A DNA stretch of 64,000 bases. Origin: Curtobacterium aurantiacum. Its GTDB lineage: Bacteria; Actinomycetota; Actinomycetes; Actinomycetales; Microbacteriaceae. How positions within the stretch are numbered: position 1 is the stretch's first letter; each line of letters begins with the position of its first letter. The position numbers and the translations under genes are program-made. Below are positions 1-5,812 of the stretch, piece after piece. The stretch spans positions 1 to 64,000 of the forward strand of contig NZ_JAHEWN010000005.1 in NCBI RefSeq assembly GCF_018598555.1, in the 5' to 3' direction. The notes below the pieces were generated by a model. The model made no database searches. It saw only the letters and a program-made list of their open reading frames with translations, and had not been told where the DNA came from.

Positions 1-22
1 GGGTGATGGGGGTGGGGGTGGA

Positions 23-676
23 TCAGGCCGTGAACGTCCAGGTCATCGGGACCGAGGCGGCGAGGCCCTGGTAGGTGTTGCCGGCCGCGGAGTCGAGGGT
101 CACCGCGAAGTTGAAGGGGACGCTCGCGCCGGCGGTCGGGGCCTGCGGCATCGTGAAGGCCGATGCAGCAGCGCCCTTGAAGCTGGCGAGGGTGCCGCTG
201 AACACGGTGGTCGAGCCGGAGGTGATGACGAGGTTCATCTTGGCGCAGAGGTCGGTCGCGGTGCCGTTGGCCGAACCGTTCGCCGACTGGGTGCAGGTGG
301 CGCCCGGGTTGAGCGTGAAGGTGCTGGCGTTCGCGGTCCCGGTGTTCTTGATCGAGATCGCGGTGTTGACCGTGTTGCCCGGGGTCATCGTCGTGCTGCC
401 GCCGAACTTGTTGATCGTCGAGCAGGTCGCCGAGTTCGTCGAGACCGAACCGCCGTCGGTGCTGAGGCAGGTGACGGTCGCGCCGGCGTTCTGCTCCTGC
501 ATGATCAGCGTGCCGCTGCCGGCGGTGTTGCTGCTGTTGGTGATGCTCGCGGCGAACCCGGAGAGGGTGCCCGTGAGCGAGAGGGAGAGCAGGACGGCGG
601 CGAAGATGCCGGCGAGGAGTGCCACGGGGGCGAAGCGGATCCGCTTCAGTGCGGAGGTGCGGGGCTTGGTGGACAC
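23..676 (-). CDS. SipW/TasA-like secreted protein, partly characterised
   Basis: The product is a 217-residue exported protein. The start is GTG at 676, chosen because GAAGAGG lies just upstream; the frame stays open much further but without coding character. A basic N-terminus (KPRTSALKRIR) is followed by a hydrophobic segment at about residues 15-35 and then by ASITNSSNTAGSGTL. That layout resembles the SipW-dependent signal peptides of TasA/camelysin-type proteins. The mature part is rich in Thr, Ser, Asn and Gly, with two Cys pairs (about residues 70-85 and 125-145), so it is probably an extracellular beta-sandwich. The divergent marR gene and a palindrome lie in the shared upstream region. 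A biofilm-fibre or surface role is inferred from the family only. No signal peptidase gene is visible; it could lie left of the window. Confidence 0.7.
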   Translation of the reverse strand: MSTKPRTSALKRIRFAPVALLAGIFAAVLLSLSLTGTLSGFAASITNSSNTAGSGTLIMQEQNAGATVTCLSTDGGSVSTNSATCSTINKFGGSTTMTPGNTVNTAISIKNTGTANASTFTLNPGATCTQSANGSANGTATDLCAKMNLVITSGSTTVFSGTLASFKGAAASAFTMPQAPTAGASVPFNFAVTLDSAAGNTYQGLAASVPMTWTFTA

Positions 677-743
677 GGGGTACCTCTTCGTTCGGTGGTG
701 TTCTGGAAGTCTGGGAAGCAAGACCTTGGGCTGTTTTGCTTCA

Positions 744-760
744 ATGATTAAGATAGTCAT
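744..760. promoter_or_regulatory. MarR-type operator candidate between divergent genes
   Basis: This is a 17-bp near-perfect palindrome, ATGATTA-AGA-TAGTCAT, with six of seven arm positions paired. It lies between the secreted-protein gene and marR, in an unusually AT-rich patch. MarR proteins commonly bind 16-20 bp palindromes beside their own gene, so autoregulation and control of the neighbour are likely but not shown. Confidence 0.45.
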
Positions 761-763
761 CGG

Positions 764-789
764 TTGACCAAGTTGGCCACTCGTATACT
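764..789 (+). promoter_or_regulatory. Possible sigma-70-type promoter of marR
   Basis: TTGACC at 764-769 and TATACT at 784-789 resemble -35 and -10 boxes. The 14-bp spacing is short, which lowers confidence. The palindrome at 744-760 ends just upstream of the -35 box, a fitting place for a repressor. A GGGGGAC/GTCCCCC hairpin follows at 801-820 in the presumed leader. Confidence 0.3.
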
Positions 790-847
790 TGCCCCAGTAC
801 GGGGGACGCCCTTGTCCCCCCATCACCCGACACGGAAGCAGGCCCTC

Positions 848-1306
848 GTGGCAGCAGCAGGAAGCGGCGACGACGCAGCCGATCTGATGGCCGCGTTCAC
901 CGCCGTCGTGCGCGCGAACGCGAGCCTGGTGAGTCAGCTGAGCGCCCGTGCCGGTGTGCACGAGAACGCGCTGCGGGCCCTCGTGCTCATCAGTGACACC
1001 GGGTACTCCACCCCGACCGAGGTCGCCGGGTACCTGGGGCTGACCTCGGGCGCGGTGACGAACATGATCGATCGGATGAGCACGGCCGGTCTGCTCGAGC
1101 GCGCGCCGAACCCGGCAGATCGCCGGGGCTCACTGCTGCGGCTGCTGCCCCCGGGCGATGTCGTCGTGTCGGACTACCGGGAGCGGTACGCCGCGATGCT
1201 CCGGTCCGTCGACGGTGCCCACAGCGGGGAACTGCACGAAGTGCTCAACGACCTGGCGACGAGTCTGTACGAGCAGGCTGCCGCAGCGGTCGACGCCGCG
1301 TCCTGA
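848..1306 (+). CDS. MarR family transcriptional regulator
   Basis: The protein has 152 residues from a GTG start at 848, preceded by AGCAGG; an ATG at 887 is an alternative start. A helical dimerisation segment precedes a winged helix: TEVAGYLGLTSGAVTNMIDR is the recognition region at about residues 60-80, followed by the wing with NPADRRGSLLRL. This is the classic MarR pattern of S/T-rich recognition helix, then DxRD/R-like wing. It is probably a ligand- or redox-sensing repressor. It is divergent from the SipW-like secreted protein gene and shares with it a palindromic operator candidate, so that gene is the most likely target. The ligand cannot be predicted. Confidence 0.85.
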   Translation: MAAAGSGDDAADLMAAFTAVVRANASLVSQLSARAGVHENALRALVLISDTGYSTPTEVAGYLGLTSGAVTNMIDRMSTAGLLERAPNPADRRGSLLRLLPPGDVVVSDYRERYAAMLRSVDGAHSGELHEVLNDLATSLYEQAAAAVDAAS

Positions 1307-1330
1307 CCCGCCGGTTCTGCTGCTCGTTCG

Positions 1331-2293
1331 CTACCGGACGGTGGCGAGGACCGCGCGTTCCGCTGCCGCGGTGAGGCCGGCACGGCGTTCCCGATCCGTC
1401 CCGCGCGCACGCTCGTCCTCGAGCATCCGCACGACCGTGTCCCGGAGGGGTCGGGTCACGCCGCCGGCATCGGCGAACGCCAGCGTGGAGCGCTGTGCGA
1501 ATCCGCCCTCGGACACCGGGATCCACAGGGGGAGCGACGTGGGTCCGGCCCAGTAGGCCACGTCGTGCGCGAGCAGGACGTCGTCTTCCGCCGCGACGAG
1601 CTCGTCGTCGAACCCGGTGACCTCGGCCACGCACCGGAAGAACTCCTGCATCCGAATCGGCGCACCCACGGCGTTGACCGTGCCGACGAACCCGTCGCGC
1701 CCGGCCCGGACGAGCCAGGCTGCGAGGTCCGCGACGTCGATCACCTGGACGAACCGCTCCGCCGTCGTCGGCACGAGCACCGGCCCACCGCGGTCGAATC
1801 GTGCCGGCCAGTACCCGAACCGGTCACTGGGGTCGCCCGGCCCGGCGATCAACCCGGGGCGCGCGATGCACAGCCGTGAACCGAGGCGGAGCCGGGTGGC
1901 CCGTTCGGCGAGGACCTTCGCGTCGGCGAAGGCGGACGGGTCCGTCGGCTCCACCAGCCGGGCGGACTCGTCGGCGCCCGGTTCGTCGTTGTCCGCGTAG
2001 ACGGAGACCGTGGACACCAGCGTCCAGTGCGCGGCGCGGTCGGCGAGGGCGTCGAGCGCCGGGGCGACGAGTCCGGGGGCGTGGGCGAGCTCGATGACCT
2101 CGTCCCAGTCGCCGGTGGCCGGTTCGTAGGCACCTGGCAGACTGCGATCCGCCTGGATGAAGCGCGCCCCCTCGGGGACGCTGCCGGTGGTGCCCCTGGC
2201 GACGCAGCTGACGTCGGCGCCCTCGGCCAACAGCTCGCCGACGATCGCTCGTCCGAGCCAACCGGTTCCGCCGAGCACCAGGACGCGTCGCAT
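1331..2293 (-). CDS. NAD-dependent epimerase/dehydratase-like protein (atypical extended SDR)
   Basis: The protein has 320 residues from ATG 2293; TTG 2305 is an alternative start. The N-terminus VLVLGGTGWLGRAIV is a Rossmann nucleotide-binding motif of extended short-chain dehydrogenases. The STVSVYAD strand and the RPGLIAGPGD segment match the epimerase/reductase family of isoflavone-reductase-like proteins. The usual catalytic YxxxK appears as FADAK (about residues 127-131), so the tyrosine is replaced by phenylalanine; the protein may bind NAD(P) without normal catalysis or use another acid. The substrate is unknown. It ends 24 bp from the convergent marR stop. Confidence 0.75.
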   Translation of the reverse strand: MRRVLVLGGTGWLGRAIVGELLAEGADVSCVARGTTGSVPEGARFIQADRSLPGAYEPATGDWDEVIELAHAPGLVAPALDALADRAAHWTLVSTVSVYADNDEPGADESARLVEPTDPSAFADAKVLAERATRLRLGSRLCIARPGLIAGPGDPSDRFGYWPARFDRGGPVLVPTTAERFVQVIDVADLAAWLVRAGRDGFVGTVNAVGAPIRMQEFFRCVAEVTGFDDELVAAEDDVLLAHDVAYWAGPTSLPLWIPVSEGGFAQRSTLAFADAGGVTRPLRDTVVRMLEDERARGTDRERRAGLTAAAERAVLATVR

Positions 2294-2342
2294 GGGATCA
2301 GTCAACCGGGTCGGTGCCGGTCGTGCGCGGTCCTGGCGTCGT

Positions 2343-2903
2343 TCACACGGGCTGGAGCGGTCGCTGTTCGCCGTCGGGGAGCTCGACCCGGATGCGGTCG
2401 CCGGGCCGGACCGTGCCGCCGGTGAGCACGACGCTCATCACCCCGCCCTTGCGCTCGACGGTGCCGTCCTCGGCGCGGCCGAGCACCGCGCGGAGCAGCC
2501 CCGGCTCGAAGCCGTTGATCTGCTGGCACGGGTTGCGCAGCCCGGTGACCCGGACGGAGGCGTCGTCACCGAGGTGCAGGACCGCACCCTCGGGCAGCCC
2601 GAGCAGGTCGATCCCGCTGGTCGTGACGTTCTCGCCCATCTGGCCCGGCTCGACGCTGAACCCGGCCTCGGCGACCTCGGCGAAGAGCTCGGCGTGGAGC
2701 AGGTGGACCTGCCGCAGGTTCGGCTGCGACGGGTCACGGGCGACCCGGGAGCGGTGCTGCACGGTCGTGCCGGCGTGGGCATCACCCTCGATGCCCCACC
2801 CCGCCACGAGCGTCACCGCGTCGACCAACGGCTTGCTGAACCGGTGCTCGCCGTCCTTGCTGACCGCGACCACACGCGGCTGGTCCATGTCGTCCCCGCT
2901 CAT
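2343..2903 (-). CDS. MOSC domain-containing protein
   Basis: The protein has 186 residues from ATG 2903. It carries the MOSC (molybdenum cofactor sulfurase C-terminal) fold: GWGIEGDAHAG near the N-terminus, QVHLLHAELF and GQMGENVTTSGIDL in the middle, and GLRNPCQQINGF with the conserved cysteine at about residue 125. YiiM-like MOSC proteins have this length and these motifs. They are thought to bind molybdenum cofactor and reduce N-hydroxylated compounds, but the role here is inferred. It sits 49 bp upstream of the epimerase-like gene on the same strand and may be co-transcribed with it. Confidence 0.82.
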   Translation of the reverse strand: MSGDDMDQPRVVAVSKDGEHRFSKPLVDAVTLVAGWGIEGDAHAGTTVQHRSRVARDPSQPNLRQVHLLHAELFAEVAEAGFSVEPGQMGENVTTSGIDLLGLPEGAVLHLGDDASVRVTGLRNPCQQINGFEPGLLRAVLGRAEDGTVERKGGVMSVVLTGGTVRPGDRIRVELPDGEQRPLQPV

Positions 2904-2950
2904 GGGGCCGATTCTGCCCCATGGTCGCGGCGGCGCGTATGTCCTGTGGT

Positions 2951-3370
2951 TCAGCGGCGCTTGCGCAGGGCGTTCGTCGCCCAGAGCGAGACGGCGATGA
3001 GCACGGGCTGGAACAGCAGGCGGACGAAGCGCTTGGTGTCGGTGTCCAGGCCGAACCCGTCGCGGTGGTGCATCCACTGCGCGATGTTGCCGGGGAAGAC
3101 CGCGAGGAAGAACACCGCCACGACCCACCCGACGGTCACCTGTCGACGCGCCAGGAGCATCAGCGCAGCGCCGAGTGAGATCTCGACCACGCCGGACGCG
3201 ATCACCGTGACGTCGGTCGGTAGCGGCACGAACTTCGGCACCTGCGCCTGGAACTCCTCGCGCGCCACCGTGAGGTGACTGATGCCGGCCCAGGTCAGCA
3301 TGGCTCCGAACAGGATGCGGACGATGGTCCGGGGGCGGGTGGAGCGGACTGCGGGGGTGCGGGATGCCAT
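2951..3370 (-). CDS. DoxX family membrane protein
   Basis: The protein has 139 residues with four hydrophobic segments (about residues 15-32, 55-73, 78-97 and 113-131) and a basic C-terminus (LRKRR). The opening IVRILFGAMLTWAGISHLT and the second helix VIASGVVEISLGAAL match the DoxX/DoxD family of small inner-membrane proteins. Family members have been tied to thiol/oxidative stress or quinone chemistry, but no function is certain. It lies 49 bp downstream of another small membrane protein gene and probably shares its promoter and the palindromic operator at 3896-3915. Confidence 0.78.
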   Translation of the reverse strand: MASRTPAVRSTRPRTIVRILFGAMLTWAGISHLTVAREEFQAQVPKFVPLPTDVTVIASGVVEISLGAALMLLARRQVTVGWVVAVFFLAVFPGNIAQWMHHRDGFGLDTDTKRFVRLLFQPVLIAVSLWATNALRKRR

Positions 3371-3419
3371 CGGGATGGTGCCTTTCTCGGTCGGGTCGGG
3401 TGGAGTGGGTGGTCCGGCG

Positions 3420-3884
3420 TCAGCGGCTGCGGAGGATCCCGCGGCGTCGAGCGACCTCGAACGTCACCGCGGCAGCAGCGGCGCCGATGGTGAGGAGCCG
3501 GGCGACCGGACGGCCGCGCGTCGACGAGACCAGATGCAGCCCACCGGCGAGCGCGAGTGCCGCAGCGGCGCCGGTCGAGGTCGACACCGAGTCGTCGTCG
3601 AGATCGACCGCGAACCGCGTCCCGCCGAGCGCGGTCGCCGCGATGGCGGAGCCGGTCCCGATCAGGTCGCTTCCGGGTGCACGGCGGACCGCAGCGGCGG
3701 CGAGGCCGAGTCCGGACACGACCTGCAGGGCCGGGACGCCGAGTGCGTGCGGGACGCCCGGCTCGAACCCGCGGCGGCGCATCCGCTCGGCTCGTGCGCG
3801 CAGGGGAGCCCGACGAGTCGTGCCGGTGCCGTGTGCGATGAGCAGGACACCGGTCACGAGGTCGATCCAGCCGGTCATTTTCAC
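3420..3884 (-). CDS. Hypothetical membrane protein, first gene of DoxX pair
   Basis: I do not recognise this family. The protein has about 154 residues with several small-residue-rich hydrophobic stretches and an Arg-rich cytoplasmic loop (RAPLRARAERMRRRG). The start is placed at GTG 3884 because GGAG lies six bases upstream; ATG 3878 is possible. The upstream ATG at 3908 lies inside a perfect operator palindrome, so it is unlikely to be used. Together with the following doxX-like gene it forms a two-gene unit. It may be a DoxX-type partner protein, but that is only a guess from context and topology. Confidence 0.6.
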   Translation of the reverse strand: MKMTGWIDLVTGVLLIAHGTGTTRRAPLRARAERMRRRGFEPGVPHALGVPALQVVSGLGLAAAAVRRAPGSDLIGTGSAIAATALGGTRFAVDLDDDSVSTSTGAAAALALAGGLHLVSSTRGRPVARLLTIGAAAAAVTFEVARRRGILRSR

Positions 3885-3895
3885 GTTGCACTCCA

Positions 3896-3915
3896 TTAGG
3901 TTGTGCACAACCTAA
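3896..3915. promoter_or_regulatory. Perfect 20-bp operator palindrome
   Basis: TTAGGTTGTGCACAACCTAA is a perfect inverted repeat about 12 bp upstream of the probable start of the DoxX-pair operon. Its form (TTGTGCACAA core, AT-rich flanks) suits a TetR- or MarR-family repressor. The regulator is not identified; the MarR gene at 848-1306 has a different candidate site. Confidence 0.6.
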
Positions 3916-3969
3916 CACGTCGTCTCGTCCGCCAGCATCGAACGGTGCGCACTTCACACCGGAGTGACG

Positions 3970-4025
3970 GACTGGAGGCGCGGTGCAGGTGAGTCCGTCG
4001 ACTCACCTGCACCGCGCCTCCAGTC
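3970..4025. repeat. Long perfect hairpin, GGAGGCGCGG intergenic repeat family
   Basis: Two perfectly complementary 25-bp arms (3970-3994 and 4001-4025) flank a 6-base loop. The arm contains CTGGAGGCGCGGTGCAGG. It lies just past the end of the chloroperoxidase-like gene, in terminator position for that operon, but no T-tract follows. Related arms occur at 40319-40350 and 54981-55020, with half-copies near 12542, 36563 and 44013. Confidence 0.75.
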
Positions 4026-4073
4026 AGGATCGTTGCGTCCGCAACGTGCGCGACGTCAGCCGCGTCTGCAGCG

Positions 4074-4910
4074 TCAGCCGCGGATGAACGCGAGGATGTC
4101 CGGGTTGATGACGTCCGCGTGGGTCGTCAGCATGCCGTGCGGGTACCCCTCGTAGATCTTCAGGGTCGAGTCGGCCAGGAGCTCGGCCTGCTTCAGCGCG
4201 GCGTCCTGGTACGGCACGACCTGGTCGTCGTCGCCCTGCAGGACGAGGACGGGCACCGTGATCGCGCGCAGGTCGTCGGTCTGGTCCGTCTCGGAGAACG
4301 CCTTGATGCCCTCGTAGTGCGCGACGGCGCTGCCCGTCATGCCCTGACGCCACCAGTTCGCGATGACCGGCTCCGACGGCGTCACACCGTCACGGTTGAA
4401 GCCGTAGAACGGACCAGACGCGACGGCCTGGAAGAACTCAGCACGGTTGGCGGCGAGTGCCTGGCGGAAGCCGTCGAAGACCGAGATGTCGGTGCCCTCG
4501 GGGTTCGCGTCGGTCTTCACCATCAGCGGCGGCACGGCGGACACGAGGACCGCCTTGGCGACGCGGCCCTGGGGCTGCCCGTACCGGGCGACGTAGCGGG
4601 CGACCTGGCCACCGCCGGTGGAGTGGCCGATGTGGACGGCGTCGTGCAGGTCGAGGTGCTCGACCACTGCGGACACGTCGCTGGCGTAGTGGTCCATGTC
4701 GTGGCCGGTGCCGATCTGCGACGAACGACCGTGGCCGCGTCGGTCGGTCGCGATGACCCGGAAGCCCTCGGCCAGGAAGTACAGCATCTGCGCGTCCCAG
4801 TCGTCCGAGGACAGCGGCCAGCCGTGGTGGAAGACGATCGGCTGCGCGTCGGCGTTGCCCCAGTCCTTGAAGTAGATCTCTGCACCGTCGTCGGTGGTCA
4901 CGTAACCCAT
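4074..4910 (-). CDS. Alpha/beta hydrolase, non-haem chloroperoxidase-like
   Basis: The protein has 278 residues from ATG 4910, preceded by GGAGAG. The alpha/beta-hydrolase triad is clear: nucleophile Ser97 in GHSTGGG, an Asp in GDDDQVVP at about 228, and His258 in YPHGM. HHGWPLSSDDW forms the oxyanion region, and DRRGHGRS precedes the lid. These motifs are those of cofactor-free haloperoxidases/aryl esterases, which hydrolyse esters and can form peracids. No signal peptide is seen, so it is cytoplasmic. It follows another hydrolase by 47 bp on the same strand, suggesting an operon. Confidence 0.85.
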   Translation of the reverse strand: MGYVTTDDGAEIYFKDWGNADAQPIVFHHGWPLSSDDWDAQMLYFLAEGFRVIATDRRGHGRSSQIGTGHDMDHYASDVSAVVEHLDLHDAVHIGHSTGGGQVARYVARYGQPQGRVAKAVLVSAVPPLMVKTDANPEGTDISVFDGFRQALAANRAEFFQAVASGPFYGFNRDGVTPSEPVIANWWRQGMTGSAVAHYEGIKAFSETDQTDDLRAITVPVLVLQGDDDQVVPYQDAALKQAELLADSTLKIYEGYPHGMLTTHADVINPDILAFIRG

Positions 4911-4957
4911 GGTTGCTCTCCTGTGGCTGTTGTGCGGTTGTGGTGGTCGGTGGGTGG

Positions 4958-5674
4958 TCAGTCGAGTTCGGCGATGGCGTCGGTGATGAACGCCGCGACC
5001 TCGGTGGGGTGCGTCTGCATCACCAGGTGCGGACCGTCGATCTCGATCACCTTGCGGACACCGGCGCGCTGGTAGCCGAAGCGCTCGACGTCCGGGTTGA
5101 TGGTGTGGTCGGCGCTGGAGACGATGCCCCAGGACGGCTTGGTCTTCCACGCCGCGACGGATGCGGGCTCACCGAACGCGACGGCGGACAGCGGACGCTG
5201 CGAGACCGCGAGCACCGCGGCCTCCTCGTCGTCGAGGCCGCCCGCGAAGACGGCGGGGAAGGCATCGACGGCGACGGAGACGTCGGTGCCGGGCTCGGCG
5301 CCGTCGACGGGGTAGGGCGCGTAGACGAGGTTCGCGGCGAGGTCGCTGTCGGGGAACCCGCCCTGGAGGGCGCCGAGGCTCTCGCCTTCCTCGAGTGCGT
5401 ACGCCGCGACGAAGACGAGGCCGACGACGTTCTCGGCGACGCCGGCGACGGTGAGGACCGCGCCGCCGTAGGAGTGCCCGGCCAGCAGGACCGGTCCGTC
5501 GATCTGCTCGACGAAGGACTTGATGTAGGCCGCGTCGCCGGACAGGCTGCGGTTGAACACCGGCGGGACGAGGACCCTGTGGCCCTGTTCGAGGAGGAGC
5601 TTCGTGACGGGCGCCCAGCTGGCGGCGTCGGCGAAGGCTCCGTGGACGAGGACGATGGTGGGGGATCCGGTCAC
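4958..5674 (-). CDS. Alpha/beta hydrolase
   Basis: The protein has 238 residues from GTG 5674, preceded by AGGAAGGA. LVHGAFADAASW holds the oxyanion loop and GHSYGGA the nucleophile (Ser68). SADHTINPD and the late IDGPHLVM segment supply the acid and histidine. It matches the small AB-hydrolase family close to plant esterase/hydroxynitrile-lyase-like proteins often annotated as alpha/beta hydrolase. It is the first gene of a pair with the chloroperoxidase-like gene and lies downstream of the large LuxR-type regulator, which may control both. The natural substrate is unknown. Confidence 0.83.
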   Translation of the reverse strand: MTGSPTIVLVHGAFADAASWAPVTKLLLEQGHRVLVPPVFNRSLSGDAAYIKSFVEQIDGPVLLAGHSYGGAVLTVAGVAENVVGLVFVAAYALEEGESLGALQGGFPDSDLAANLVYAPYPVDGAEPGTDVSVAVDAFPAVFAGGLDDEEAAVLAVSQRPLSAVAFGEPASVAAWKTKPSWGIVSSADHTINPDVERFGYQRAGVRKVIEIDGPHLVMQTHPTEVAAFITDAIAELD

Positions 5675-5772
5675 GGTGCGGTCCTTCCTGGGCCGCAGCC
5701 GGCGCCACGGACCTGCGTCGGTCGTGGGAGCGTGTGCTCCCGTCCGAGACGCTAGGGGCGGGGACCAACGGT

Positions 5773-5801
5773 GCACATCGGTCGTGGTGACCGAGATGTG
5801 C
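5773..5801. promoter_or_regulatory. Inverted repeat between LuxR-type gene and hydrolase pair
   Basis: The arms GCACATCGGTC (5773-5783) and GACCGAGATGTGC (5789-5801) pair except for a 2-base bulge. It lies 12 bp past the regulator stop and about 100 bp before the hydrolase start. It could be a weak terminator or the operator through which the LuxR-type regulator controls the hydrolases. Confidence 0.35.
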
Positions 5802-5812
5802 CGTCGTGTGAC

